DNA from: JAKFEE01 sp036675815
GTDB lineage: Bacteria > Pseudomonadota > Alphaproteobacteria > Rhodospirillales > Magnetospirillaceae
Direction: 5' to 3'
DNA: 64,000 nucleotides
Assembly (NCBI GenBank): GCA_036675815.1
Contig: JAKFEE010000004.1
Coordinates: forward strand, 4,257 to 68,256
Below, in pieces: positions 27,633 through 37,639 of this stretch. Position 1 is the stretch's first letter, and each line of letters begins with the position of its first letter. A model generated the notes under the pieces. The model saw only the letters and a list, made by a program, of their open reading frames with translations. It made no database searches and was not told the origin of the DNA. Both the position numbers and the translations under genes were made by a program.

Positions 27633-30392
27633 ATGGATGTGGAAGCCGATTTCACCGAGGCGACCTCTCTTTCCGCCGAGGGCATGCCGACGGCTCCTTG
27701 GCACACCCTGGCCACCGAGGCCGTGCGCCAGCGGCTGCAGACGGGTCTGGGTGGCCTCGACGAGCACGAAGTCGTTCGCCGCCTCGCCCAGCATGGCCCC
27801 AATCGCCTGGCCCCGCCGCGGCGCCGCGGGCCGCTTCAGCGCCTGCTCAGCCAGTTCCACAACATCCTGCTCTATGTGATGATGGGGGCAGGTGCCATCA
27901 CCGCCGTCCTCGGTCACTGGGTGGATACCGGCGTGCTGCTGGCTGCCGTGGCCATCAACGTGATCATCGGCTTCCTGCAGGAAGGCAGGGCCGAGGCGTC
28001 GCTCGACGCCATTCGGGCGATGTTGTCGCCCCGCGCCACCGTATTTCGCGACGGCACCCGGCGTGAGATCGACGCCGCCGAGCTGGTGCCCGGCGATCTG
28101 GTCCAGCTTTGCTCGGGCGATCGCGTTCCGGCCGATCTGCGCCTGGTCGCGACGAAGGAGCTGTGTCTCGATGAGGCGGCATTGACCGGCGAATCGCTGC
28201 CGGTCGAGAAGGGCTGCGCGCCTGCGGCGGCCGATGCCCCGGTGGGCGACCGCTACTGCATGGCCTATTCGGGCACGGTCGTCGTGCATGGCCAGGGCAC
28301 CGGCATCGTCGTCGCCACCGGCATTGCGACCGAACTGGGCAAGATCAACCGGATGCTGGCCGGCATTCGCAGCCTGGCAACGCCCCTGCTGCGCCAGATC
28401 GACCGCTTCGGCCGCATGCTGGCCGTGGCCATCCTGGCGCTGGCGGCGGCGACCTTCCTGGTCGGCACGCTGTGGCGGGGGCACGCAGCCTCGGAGATGT
28501 TCATGATGGTCGTGGCCCTGGCGGCCTCGGCCATCCCGGAAGGGCTGCCGGCCGTCATGACCGTCGCCCTGGCGCTCGGCGTGCAGCGGATGGCACGCCA
28601 CAAGGCGATCATCCGCCGCCTGCCGGCGGTCGAGGCCCTCGGCTCGGTAACGGTGATCTGCTCGGACAAGACGGGCACGCTCACGCGCAATGAAATGACC
28701 GTGCAGCGCGTCGTCTGCGGCGGCCACGTGTTCGATGTCGGCGGCATCGGCTATGCCCCGGTCGGAGACCTCAGCATCGACGGCCGCATCATCGACGTTG
28801 CCCATTATCCTGCCCTCAGGCACGCCATCGGTGCGGGTGTCCTGTGCAACGACGCCCGCCTGCGACAGGATGACGACATCTGGAGCGTGGAAGGCGACCC
28901 GACCGAGGGCGCCTTGCTCGTCCTTGGTATGAAGGCCGGATTGGCCTATCGGGATGCCGAAGCGGCCTGGCCTCGAATCGACTCGATCCCGTTCGAGTCG
29001 GAACGCCGTTTCATGGCCACGCATCATCGCGATGCCGGTGACGGCGAGTTCATCCTGGCCAAGGGCGCGCCGGAACGTGTCTTCGACATGTGCTCGCTGG
29101 AGATGCGCCATGGTGACGAGCAACCGATCGATGTCGACCATTGGCGCCGCATGGCCACGGATACCGCCGCCCAGGGCTTGCGCGTGCTGGCGCTGGCGCG
29201 CCGGCGCGGCGCGCCCACGGCCGCTGGCCTGCGCTTGGCCGATGTCGAGGGCGGTTACACGATCCTGGCGCTGGTCGGTATCGTCGATCCGCCGCGCGAG
29301 GAGGCGATCCAGGCGGTCGGCGAATGCCACCAGGCCGGCATCCGCGTCAAGATGATCACGGGCGACCACGGCGAGACGGCACGCGCCATCGGCGCCCAGC
29401 TCGGCATCGGCGCCGGCAAGCCGGAGGTGACCGGTGCCGAGATCGCGCTCATGGACGAGGCCGCCCTGCGCCGCGTCGCCATGGAGGTCGACGTCTTCGC
29501 GCGCACCAGCCCCGAACACAAGCTGCGCCTGGTCAAGGCCTTGCAGGACGACGGCCAGGTGGTGGCGATGACCGGTGACGGGGTCAACGACGCCCCGGCC
29601 CTCAAGCGGGCGGATATCGGCGTGGCGATGGGCAGGAAAGGCACCGAGGCGGCCAAGGAGGCGGCCGACATGGTGCTCGCCGATGACAATTTCGCCACCA
29701 TCGCGCGGGCCGTCCGCGAGGGGCGCGCCGTCTACGACAATCTGAAGAAGTTCATTCTCTTCATGCTGCCGACCAACGGCGGCGAGGCGCTGGTCGTGAT
29801 CGCCGCCATCCTGTTCGAGTTCACCCTGCCGCTCACGCCGGCGCAGGTATTGTGGATCAACATGGTGACCTCGAGCACGTTGGGCCTGGCGCTGGCCTTC
29901 GAGCCGGCGGAACACGGCATCATGACCCGCCCGCCGCGGCCGCCCAAGACCGCGATGCTGTCCGGCTTCTTCGTCTGGCGCGTCACCATGGTTTCGATGC
30001 TCATGATGGGTGGGGCGCTGGGCTTGTTCCTATGGGAACTGACGGCCGGCACCGGAATCGAGGCGGCGCGCACCATGGCCGTCAATGCCGTCGTCGCCGC
30101 CGAGATCTTCTATCTGTTCAACAGCCGCTACATCGTCGCACCGGTGACCACATGGACGGGCCTGACCGGAAATCCTTACGTACTGCTGGCGGCCACCGCC
30201 TGCATTCCCTTGCAGATCGCCTTCACCCATGCCTCGTTCCTCCAGGACATCTTCGGCTCGACCGATCTGTCGGGGCTGGAATGGCTGAAGGTCATCGGTG
30301 CTGGCTTTCTCGTCTTCAGTCTGGCGGAATGTGAGAAGTTCGTCATTCGGCGGCTGCGACCGCTGGCGGGTCACGAGGAGCGAAGGCGATGA
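27633..30392 (+). CDS. P2-type cation-transporting ATPase
   Basis: Membrane cation pump of about 919 residues. It shows TGES (actuator), PEGLP in the fourth membrane helix, the phosphorylation site SDKTGTLTRNEMTV, KGAPERVFD in the nucleotide domain, and TGDGVNDAPALKRADIGVAMG. PEGLP points to the P2A, calcium-pump-like branch. In helix six the motif reads WINMVTSSTLGLALAFEP: the Asp that helps bind Ca2+ in SERCA (NxxTD) is Ser, so the ion may differ. The start is uncertain: ATG 27633 is chosen, with GTG 27591 and ATG 27684 as alternatives. Its stop overlaps the next start (ATGA). Confidence 0.9.
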   Translation: MDVEADFTEATSLSAEGMPTAPWHTLATEAVRQRLQTGLGGLDEHEVVRRLAQHGPNRLAPPRRRGPLQRLLSQFHNILLYVMMGAGAITAVLGHWVDTGVLLAAVAINVIIGFLQEGRAEASLDAIRAMLSPRATVFRDGTRREIDAAELVPGDLVQLCSGDRVPADLRLVATKELCLDEAALTGESLPVEKGCAPAAADAPVGDRYCMAYSGTVVVHGQGTGIVVATGIATELGKINRMLAGIRSLATPLLRQIDRFGRMLAVAILALAAATFLVGTLWRGHAASEMFMMVVALAASAIPEGLPAVMTVALALGVQRMARHKAIIRRLPAVEALGSVTVICSDKTGTLTRNEMTVQRVVCGGHVFDVGGIGYAPVGDLSIDGRIIDVAHYPALRHAIGAGVLCNDARLRQDDDIWSVEGDPTEGALLVLGMKAGLAYRDAEAAWPRIDSIPFESERRFMATHHRDAGDGEFILAKGAPERVFDMCSLEMRHGDEQPIDVDHWRRMATDTAAQGLRVLALARRRGAPTAAGLRLADVEGGYTILALVGIVDPPREEAIQAVGECHQAGIRVKMITGDHGETARAIGAQLGIGAGKPEVTGAEIALMDEAALRRVAMEVDVFARTSPEHKLRLVKALQDDGQVVAMTGDGVNDAPALKRADIGVAMGRKGTEAAKEAADMVLADDNFATIARAVREGRAVYDNLKKFILFMLPTNGGEALVVIAAILFEFTLPLTPAQVLWINMVTSSTLGLALAFEPAEHGIMTRPPRPPKTAMLSGFFVWRVTMVSMLMMGGALGLFLWELTAGTGIEAARTMAVNAVVAAEIFYLFNSRYIVAPVTTWTGLTGNPYVLLAATACIPLQIAFTHASFLQDIFGSTDLSGLEWLKVIGAGFLVFSLAECEKFVIRRLRPLAGHEERRR

Positions 30393-31264
30393 CGGAGCCG
30401 CGTACCACACCCCCCCGAACCATCCTGCTCGCCACCGACCTGAGTGCGCGCTGCGACCGCGCCCTCGACCGGGCGGTGCAACTCGCCAGTCAGTGGCGCG
30501 CGCAGCTCATCGCCCTTACGGTCATCGAGTCGCCCCGCGCCAACGATGCCTTCGCCGCCATGCTCCCGTCGTGGCGCCAGGGCATCGATCCGATGCGTCT
30601 CGCCAGGCGACGCCTGCTGGCCGATTTGTCGGCGGCCCCGGACAACGTGACGCCAATGGTCGAGGAGGGGAATCCTGCCGAGGTGATCGCCCGCGTTGCC
30701 GGTGAGCGCCGCTGCGACCTCATCATCACCGGCCTGGCGCGGGACGAGACCCTGGGGCGCTTCAGCCTGGGGACCACCGTCGACCGCTTGATCCGTGGCG
30801 CGGCGGCGCCCGTCCTCATCGTGAAGAACCGTGCCTCGCGTGACTATCGCACCGTTGTCGCCGCCAGCGACTTCTCGCCGGCATCGCGGCGGGCCCTGGA
30901 GACCGCCGCCGACTGGTTCCCCGGCGTGAACATGGCCCTGTTCCACGCTTACGACGTGCCGTTTTCCGGGATGGCGTCCGACAGTGCGACATACCGCCGC
31001 GACCATCGCAACGTGGCCTTGGCCCACGGTGTGGAATTCCTGGCCGGCGCCGCCATTGCCCCCGAAACGCGCGAGGCGGTCAAGATGGTGATCGAATATG
31101 GCTCGCCCGAGGAGCTCGTTCAGCAGTACGTGCAGGAGTTCGACGTCGATCTCGTCGTCCTCGGCTCGCGTGGCCGAAGTGCCGCCATCGACCTGCTCAT
31201 CGGCAACACGGCGACGCAGATCCTGGGGCGACTGGAATGCGACGCCCTCGTCGTGCGCGGTTGA
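30389..31264 (+). CDS. Universal stress protein with two UspA domains
   Basis: A 291-residue protein with two UspA-type domains. Domain 1 (about 8-147) begins TILLATDLSARCDRALDRAV and ends with the nucleotide-binding loop GLARDETLGRFSLGTTVDRL. Domain 2 (about 152-291) begins RTVVAASDFSPASRRALETA and ends GSRGRSAAIDLLIGNTATQI. Coupled translation with the ATPase suggests that the two act together under stress, perhaps with the Usp domain sensing ATP. That link is inference. Confidence 0.92.
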   Translation: MTEPRTTPPRTILLATDLSARCDRALDRAVQLASQWRAQLIALTVIESPRANDAFAAMLPSWRQGIDPMRLARRRLLADLSAAPDNVTPMVEEGNPAEVIARVAGERRCDLIITGLARDETLGRFSLGTTVDRLIRGAAAPVLIVKNRASRDYRTVVAASDFSPASRRALETAADWFPGVNMALFHAYDVPFSGMASDSATYRRDHRNVALAHGVEFLAGAAIAPETREAVKMVIEYGSPEELVQQYVQEFDVDLVVLGSRGRSAAIDLLIGNTATQILGRLECDALVVRG

Positions 31265-31265
31265 C

Positions 31266-31322
31266 CGGAGCGCGGAGCTCCAGCTCCGCAAGATAAGGGC
31301 GGAGCTGGAGCTCCGCGCTCCC
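31266..31322. repeat. Short palindromic repeat (family B, copy 2)
   Basis: Arms GGAGCGCGGAGCTCCAGCTCC and GGAGCTGGAGCTCCGCGCTCC flank a short AT-richer loop. It lies between the convergent usp and tyrS genes and could act as a bidirectional terminator-like hairpin. Confidence 0.8.
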
Positions 31323-31326
31323 GCTC

Positions 31327-32580
31327 CTAGCTGGGGCGGACCAGGGCGTGGCGCTTCTTGCCGGCCGACAGCTTGATCACCCCGTCGTGGACATCGACGC
31401 TGCCGACCGGGCGCAATTCGTCGGTCACCGGTTCGTCGTTGATGCGCGCGCCGCCGCCCTTGATCAGGCGGCGCGCATCGCCGTTGCTCTCGGCCAGGCC
31501 GGCGCGGCGGAACAGCTCGAAGGCGGCGATGCCGGCCGTCAGTTCGGCGGTGGCGATCTCGGTGGTCGGCAGGGCTTCGCCGAGGGCGCCTTCCTCGAAG
31601 GTGCGCCGCGCCGTCTCGGCGGCGGCTTCGGCGGCGGCGCGGCCATGCAGCAGCGTCGTCGCCTCCATCGCCAGCACCTTCTTGGCGTCGTTGATGCCGG
31701 CACCCTCCAGCGCTTCCAGGCGCCGGATCTCGTCCTCGGGCAGTTCGGTGAACAGGCGCAGGAAGCGGCCGACGTCGGCATCCTCGGTGTTGCGCCAGAA
31801 CTGCCAGTAGTCGTAGGGCGACAACCGTTCCTCGTTGAGCCAGATGGCGCCTTGCGCGGTCTTGCCCATCTTGGCGCCCGAGGCGGTGGTGATCAGCGGG
31901 CTGGTCAGGCCGAACAACTGGGCGTCGTCGACGCGGCGGCCGAGCTCGACGCCGTTGATGATGTTGCCCCACTGGTCCGAGCCGCCCATCTGCAGGATAC
32001 AGCCATAGCGCCGGAACAGCTCGGCGAAGTCGTAGGCCTGCAAAATCATGTAGTTGAATTCGAGGAAGGTCAGCGGCTGCTCGCGCTCGAGGCGCAGTTT
32101 CACGCTGTCGAAGCTGAGCATGCGATTGACCGAGAAGTGGCGGCCGTAGTCGCGCAGGAAGGCGATGTACTGCAGCCCCGACAGCCAGTCGTCGTTGTTG
32201 ACCATGATGGCGTCCGTGGGGCCGTCGCCGAAGGTCAGATATTTGGCGAAGACCTTTTTGATGCCGGCCATGTTGGCGGCGATCTGCGCATCGTCCAAAA
32301 GCGGCCGGCTGGTATCGCGGAAGCTGGGGTCGCCGACCTTGGTGGTGCCGCCGCCCATCAGCACGATCGGCTTGTGGCCGGTCTTCTGCAGCCAGCGCAG
32401 CAGCATGATCGGCACCAGGCTGCCGACGTGCAGGCTGTCGGCGGTGCAGTCGAAGCCGATATAGGCCAGCCGCGGTTGGCCGGTCGATAGCGCCGCGTCC
32501 AGCGCCTCGGTGTCCGTGCACTGGTGAACGAACCCGCGCGCCGTGACGTTGCGCAGGAAGTCGGAGCGAAGGTCGGTCAT
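31327..32580 (-). CDS. tyrS: Tyrosyl-tRNA synthetase
   Basis: Charges tRNA-Tyr. The class I signature is present as DCTADSLHVGS near residue 40 and KMGKT in place of KMSKS. GCILQMGGSDQWGNIINGVE is the tyrosine-binding region. The C-terminal S4-like RNA-binding domain ends the 417-residue protein (RRLIKGGGARINDEPV). The start MTDLRSDFL at 32580 is where the family begins; a longer frame upstream is unlikely. Confidence 0.97.
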   Translation of the reverse strand: MTDLRSDFLRNVTARGFVHQCTDTEALDAALSTGQPRLAYIGFDCTADSLHVGSLVPIMLLRWLQKTGHKPIVLMGGGTTKVGDPSFRDTSRPLLDDAQIAANMAGIKKVFAKYLTFGDGPTDAIMVNNDDWLSGLQYIAFLRDYGRHFSVNRMLSFDSVKLRLEREQPLTFLEFNYMILQAYDFAELFRRYGCILQMGGSDQWGNIINGVELGRRVDDAQLFGLTSPLITTASGAKMGKTAQGAIWLNEERLSPYDYWQFWRNTEDADVGRFLRLFTELPEDEIRRLEALEGAGINDAKKVLAMEATTLLHGRAAAEAAAETARRTFEEGALGEALPTTEIATAELTAGIAAFELFRRAGLAESNGDARRLIKGGGARINDEPVTDELRPVGSVDVHDGVIKLSAGKKRHALVRPS

Positions 32581-32669
32581 GGCTGGCCCCGGGCCCGTGG
32601 TTAAGGATTGCGGCAAGGCGGGTCCTTTACCATAATCGTGCGTCCATTTGAACCGCCGGCGATCCCCGC

Positions 32670-33779
32670 TTGCCCGAATCCCGCCTGAGCCTCGGCCTGA
32701 TGAGCGGTACGTCCCTGGATGGGGTCGATGCCGCCCTGCTGGCCACCGATGGCGAGGCCATCACATGGCATGGCCCGGCGCTGACGCTGCCCTATACCGA
32801 TACCTTACGCGATCGCTTGCGCGCCGTGCTCGGCGGCAACGGCCCGGTGGCGGAAGTCGAGCGCGACGTCACCCTCCACCACGCCGAGGCGGTGTGCATG
32901 CTGCTGGATTCGGCCGGCATCGACGCCGGTCGCGTCGGCGTCGTCGGCTTCCACGGCCACACCATCCTGCATCGCCCCGACGAGCGGCGCACCTGGCAGA
33001 TCGGCGACGGCGCCCTGCTGGCGCGGCTGGCCGGCATTCCGGTGGTCAACGACTTCCGTTCGGCCGATGTCGCCGCCGGGGGGCAGGGGGCGCCATTGGT
33101 GCCGCTGTTCCACGCCGGCCTCGCCCGCGGCCTGGAGCGGCCGGTGGCGGTCCTCAACATCGGCGGCGTCGCCAATCTCACCTGGATCGGTGCCGATGGC
33201 CGGCTGCTTGCCTTCGACACCGGGCCCGGCAATGCGTTGATCGACGACTGGAGCTTGCGTCATACCGGCCGCCCGGTCGACGTCGACGGCCGACTGGCAT
33301 GCTCCGGCATCGCCGACACTGCCGCCGTCGAGCGGTTCGCAACGCATCCCTATTTCCGGCGGCCGCCGGCCAAGTCTCTTGATCGCGACGACTTCGGCGC
33401 CTTTGCCGGCGGCCTGGTGCGCGGAATGACGGCCGGAAACGGAGCGGCGACCCTGGTCGCCTTCACCGCCGCCGGCGTGGCCTTGGCATGCCGACACTTG
33501 CCGGCGCCGCCGCGGCGCTGGCTGGTATGCGGCGGCGGACGGCACAACCCGGCCATCATGGCCGAACTGCGGCGGCGGCTCGCCGTGCCGGTGGACGCGG
33601 TCGAGACGGTCGGCTGGGACGGCGACGCGCTCGAGGCCCAGGCCTTCGCCTTCCTGGCCGTGCGGAGCCTGCGCGGCTTGGCGCTGACGCTGCCGGAGAC
33701 CACCGGCGGGCCATGGCCGAGCACGGGCGGTCGGCTCCATCGGCCCGATGTCAGCGCCGCCGCAGTCGACAGAAGGTGA
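32670..33779 (+). CDS. anmK: Anhydro-N-acetylmuramic acid kinase
   Basis: Phosphorylates 1,6-anhydro-N-acetylmuramic acid in cell-wall recycling. The signature GLMSGTSLDGVDAALL is at the N-terminus; VGFHGHTILHRP, LNIGGVANLTWI and FDTGPGNALIDDW complete the ASKHA fold. No ATG precedes the MSGTS motif, so a TTG at 32670 is taken as the start. The gene is divergent from tyrS, a common pairing. Its 3' end overlaps the convergent methyltransferase gene by 29 bases. Confidence 0.94.
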   Translation: MPESRLSLGLMSGTSLDGVDAALLATDGEAITWHGPALTLPYTDTLRDRLRAVLGGNGPVAEVERDVTLHHAEAVCMLLDSAGIDAGRVGVVGFHGHTILHRPDERRTWQIGDGALLARLAGIPVVNDFRSADVAAGGQGAPLVPLFHAGLARGLERPVAVLNIGGVANLTWIGADGRLLAFDTGPGNALIDDWSLRHTGRPVDVDGRLACSGIADTAAVERFATHPYFRRPPAKSLDRDDFGAFAGGLVRGMTAGNGAATLVAFTAAGVALACRHLPAPPRRWLVCGGGRHNPAIMAELRRRLAVPVDAVETVGWDGDALEAQAFAFLAVRSLRGLALTLPETTGGPWPSTGGRLHRPDVSAAAVDRR

Positions 33780-34362
33780 AGGGCTGCAGCTTGCCCGCCG
33801 GCGTCGTGTGCTCGTCGCGCAGCGCCTCGACCAGATCGAAATGCTCGGCAAATTCGCCGGCCAGCGCCGTGGCATCGTAGCGCATGACCGGCAGGCCGCT
33901 GCATGATGCCGGGCCGTCGAGGGCGAATGTGCCAATGATGGCCTGGCCGCCCGGCGCCAGGGCGGCGGCGAGGGTGCCGCAATAGCGGGCGCGGTCGTGC
34001 GGCTCGGTCAGGAAGTGGAAGGCCGCCCGGTCGTGCCACAGGTCGTAGGGGTGGTCGGGTTGCCATGAGGCCGCATCGGCCACCACCCAGCGCACGCGCT
34101 CGGCCCGCGCCCCCAGCCGTTCGCGCGCCCGCCGCAGCGGCTCGGCGGCGAGGTCGAGCACGGTGAGCCGATGGAAGCCGGCATCGAGCAAGTGATCGAC
34201 CAGCCGCGCGGCGCCGGCGCCGGCATCGATGATGCGGGTGTCACAGTTGGCGCCGGCCTGGGCGATCAGGTGCAACGACACCGCGGGGCGCACCTGGAAC
34301 CAGCTTACCGTCTCCGGCGCCTTGCTGCCGTAGGTCGCTTCCCAGTGGGCGCGCTGGTCCAT
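33751..34362 (-). CDS. Class I SAM-dependent methyltransferase
   Basis: A 203-residue methyltransferase. HWEATYGSKAPETVSWFQ at the N-terminus is typical of a widespread bacterial group. The AdoMet-binding glycine loop is IIDAGAGAARLVDHLL, and VVADAASWQPDHPYDLWHDR follows with the acidic motif. The substrate is unknown. It is followed on the same strand, upstream, by a hydrolase gene with a gap of 21 bases, so the two may be cotranscribed. Confidence 0.88.
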   Translation of the reverse strand: MDQRAHWEATYGSKAPETVSWFQVRPAVSLHLIAQAGANCDTRIIDAGAGAARLVDHLLDAGFHRLTVLDLAAEPLRRARERLGARAERVRWVVADAASWQPDHPYDLWHDRAAFHFLTEPHDRARYCGTLAAALAPGGQAIIGTFALDGPASCSGLPVMRYDATALAGEFAEHFDLVEALRDEHTTPAGKLQPFTFCRLRRR

Positions 34363-34383
34363 CGAGCCTGCTCCGAAGGCCCC

Positions 34384-35067
34384 TCAGGCCTCGGCCAGCG
34401 CCACCGACGGGGCGGCAGCGACGGCGGCCAGGGGAAGGGAGGCAGTCAAATATTCGTCGACCGCGGTGGTGAGTTCGTCGATGCAGCCCGAGAAAAAGTG
34501 ATTGGCGCCCGCCACGCCCTTGTACTCGACGCAGATGTTGCGCTGTGCCGACAGCTTCTGCGCCAGCTTGAGCACGGCCGCCTCGGGCACCACCTCGTCG
34601 CTCTTGCCGTGGACGATGAAGCCCGACGCCGGGCAGGGCGCCAGAAACGAGAAATCGTACAGATTGGCCGGCGGTGCCGCTGCCACGAAGCCGTCGATCT
34701 CCGGGCGTCGCATCAGCAACTGCATGCCGATCCATGCGCCGAAGGAATAGCCGCCGACCCAGCAGCTGCGGGCATTCGGGTTATGGGCCTGCATCCAGTC
34801 GAGCGCCGCCGCGGCATCGGCCAGTTCGCCCTGGCCATTGTCGAACTTCCCCTGCGAGCGGCCGACCCCGCGGAAATTGACGCGCAGGCAGGAAAAACCT
34901 TGGCGGGCGAAGGCGTGATAGAGCGAATACACGACCTTGTGATTCATGGTGCCGCCATGCTGCGGATGCGGATGCAGCACCAGCGCCACCGGCGCGTTCG
35001 GCTCGTTGCCGTGATGGTATCGCCCTTCGAGGCGGCCATCCGGGCCGTTGAAAATCACTTCAGGCAT
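34384..35067 (-). CDS. Alpha/beta hydrolase
   Basis: A cytoplasmic alpha/beta hydrolase, 227 residues. The early motif LVLHPHPQHGGTMNHKVVY and LRVNFRGVGRSQG are typical of a conserved bacterial group related to dienelactone hydrolase-like proteins. The nucleophile elbow is VGGYSFGAW, the acid is in HGKSDEVVP and the His in GANHFF. The start MPEVIFNGPDGRLEG at 35067 fits family members. A longer frame upstream crosses the cysE promoter region and is not coding-like. Confidence 0.88.
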   Translation of the reverse strand: MPEVIFNGPDGRLEGRYHHGNEPNAPVALVLHPHPQHGGTMNHKVVYSLYHAFARQGFSCLRVNFRGVGRSQGKFDNGQGELADAAAALDWMQAHNPNARSCWVGGYSFGAWIGMQLLMRRPEIDGFVAAAPPANLYDFSFLAPCPASGFIVHGKSDEVVPEAAVLKLAQKLSAQRNICVEYKGVAGANHFFSGCIDELTTAVDEYLTASLPLAAVAAAPSVALAEA

Positions 35068-35278
35068 CTGGCTCCACTGGTCGGCTTCCGTCGCCCCGAC
35101 GCTGGATCGGGGACGGCATGTTGAGGTGTCGGAGTCACAGCCCCGGCCAGGGCTTGCGATTCTTGACCACCACGGTCGGACATAATATATTCCCCCTCGG
35201 CGCTTCCGGTTGATGCCGTGGATCACGACATCCAGCGCCGATTGAATATTCGCGCCGAACATTAGCATGACAAGTGCC

Positions 35279-35992
<714 letters not shown>

Positions 35993-36046
35993 CCGTCGGC
36001 CATGCCGGGAATCGGGCGCAGGGTAACCAGGAAAGGGGAACGTAAC

Positions 36047-36502
36047 GTGAAACTGAGCACTAAGGGCCGCTATGCGGTGATGGCCATCGTCGATCTGGCC
36101 ATCAACTCCAGCGGCAGCCCGGTCGCCTTGGCCGACATTGCCGAGCGCCAGGAGATCTCGCTGTCCTATCTCGAGCAGTTGTTCGGCAAGCTGCGCAAGG
36201 GCGGCCTGGTGAAGAGCGTGCGTGGCCCGGGCGGCGGCTATCTGTTGTCGCGGCCGGCGGCGCAGATGCGCATCTCCGACATCATCCTGGCGGTCGACGA
36301 ACCCATCCGCACCACCCGTTGCACGCCCGGCTCGCCGTCGGGCTGCCACAACAACAAAGGGCGCTGCATGACGCACGACCTGTGGGAGGAACTCGGCAAT
36401 CAGATCTATCTGTATCTGAGCTCGGTGTCGGTGGCCGATGTCTGCGACCGCAAGATCCTGGGCACCAGCCGCATGTTCCGCGGCGTCGCCGCAGCGCAGT
36501 AG
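36047..36502 (+). CDS. iscR: Fe-S cluster regulator IscR
   Basis: Rrf2-family repressor that senses [2Fe-2S] status. The N-terminus VKLSTKGRYAVMAIVDLA is canonical and begins with GTG 36047, preceded by AGGAAAGGGG. Cluster ligands Cys92, Cys100 and Cys107, with His110 nearby, lie in the loop RCTPGSPSGCHNNKGRC. The winged-helix part shows SLSYLEQLFGKLRKGGLVKS. It heads the cysteine desulfurase/carrier/ferredoxin operon that it probably controls. The 151-residue length is normal. Confidence 0.95.
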   Translation: MKLSTKGRYAVMAIVDLAINSSGSPVALADIAERQEISLSYLEQLFGKLRKGGLVKSVRGPGGGYLLSRPAAQMRISDIILAVDEPIRTTRCTPGSPSGCHNNKGRCMTHDLWEELGNQIYLYLSSVSVADVCDRKILGTSRMFRGVAAAQ

Positions 36503-36522
36503 GGGCCGAGAACCGGTCGGGT

Positions 36523-37629
36523 ATGGTCACTCCCGCCTATCTGGATCATAACGCGACGACGCCGTTGCGGCCCGAGGTGGTGCGGGCGATGGCGGAATGC
36601 TTGGTGCAGACCGGCAATCCCTCGTCGGTGCACGCTCATGGCCGCGCCGGGCGCCGCCGCGTCGAAGAGGCGCGGGCCCAAGTGGCGGCGCTGGTCGGCG
36701 CCTGCGCCGAGGACGTGGTCTTCACCTCGGGAGGCAGCGAGGCCAACGCCTTGGCCTTGCGCGGCTGCAACCGGCCCCGCGTCCTGGTTTCGGCGATCGA
36801 GCACGACTCGGTGCTCAAGGCCGCTGCCGCCGAGCATATCCCGGTGGATGGCGAGGGCATCGTCGATCTCGGCGCACTCGATGCCTTGCTGGGCGGCGAT
36901 ACTCGCCCGGCGGTGGTCTCGGTGATGCTGGCCAACAACGAAACCGGCGCCGTTCAGCCGGTGGCCGCGGCGGCGGCAATTGCACGGGCGCGGGGGGCGC
37001 TGGTGCATTGCGACGCATCGCAGGCCGCGGGCAAGCTTCCGTTGGCGATGGCCGAGCTGGGTGTCGATCTGCTCACGCTGTCGGCGCACAAGCTGGGCGG
37101 GCCGCAGGGTGTCGGTGCCTTGGTCGTCGGCAGCGACGTGGCGCTGGTGCCGCAACTCACCGGAGGCGGCCAGGAACGCGGCCGCCGCGCCGGCACCGAG
37201 AACGTCGCCGGCATCGTCGGCTTCGGCGTGGCGGCCGAGCGAGCGATTTCGGGGCTGGTTTGGCTTGCCACTCTGCGCGACGAGCTGGAGCGGCGGGCGA
37301 AGTCGTTGGTGCCGGAGTGCCGGGTGATGGGCGAGGCGGCGCCGCGGTTGCCCAACACCAGTTGCCTCAGCCTGCCCGGCATGGCCAGCGACATCCAGGT
37401 GATGGCCCTCGATCTCGCCGGTGTCGCGGTGAGCGCCGGCGCCGCCTGCTCGTCGGGCAAGGTGCACGGCTCGCACGTGCTCGCCGCCATGAAGGTGCCG
37501 GCGGCGCACGCCGGGTCGGCGATCCGCGTCAGCCTCGGCTGGAACAGCACCGCCGCCGATATCGAGCGCTTCCTGGCCGCGTGGGGTGAGCTTGCCGCGC
37601 GGGCGGCGCGCCGCGCCTCGGCGGCATGA
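36523..37629 (+). CDS. Cysteine desulfurase, NifS/IscS family (first copy)
   Basis: PLP enzyme that strips sulfur from cysteine, 368 residues. YLDHNATTPLRPEVV, VVFTSGGSEANALAL, the Schiff-base Lys in LSAHKLGGPQGVGALV and the catalytic Cys in SAGAACSSGKVHGSHVL are present. It follows iscR by 20 bases. It differs considerably from the second desulfurase just downstream and lacks the longer C-terminal part; such tandem pairs occur in alphaproteobacteria. Their individual roles are not known from sequence. Confidence 0.93.
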   Translation: MVTPAYLDHNATTPLRPEVVRAMAECLVQTGNPSSVHAHGRAGRRRVEEARAQVAALVGACAEDVVFTSGGSEANALALRGCNRPRVLVSAIEHDSVLKAAAAEHIPVDGEGIVDLGALDALLGGDTRPAVVSVMLANNETGAVQPVAAAAAIARARGALVHCDASQAAGKLPLAMAELGVDLLTLSAHKLGGPQGVGALVVGSDVALVPQLTGGGQERGRRAGTENVAGIVGFGVAAERAISGLVWLATLRDELERRAKSLVPECRVMGEAAPRLPNTSCLSLPGMASDIQVMALDLAGVAVSAGAACSSGKVHGSHVLAAMKVPAAHAGSAIRVSLGWNSTAADIERFLAAWGELAARAARRASAA

Positions 37630-37639
37630 GAGGATAGCC

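Noticed and set aside
27288..29915. An 875-codon leftward frame
   Set aside because: It runs antisense to the P-type ATPase and has no protein-like motifs; it merely continues from the small lipoprotein frame's region.
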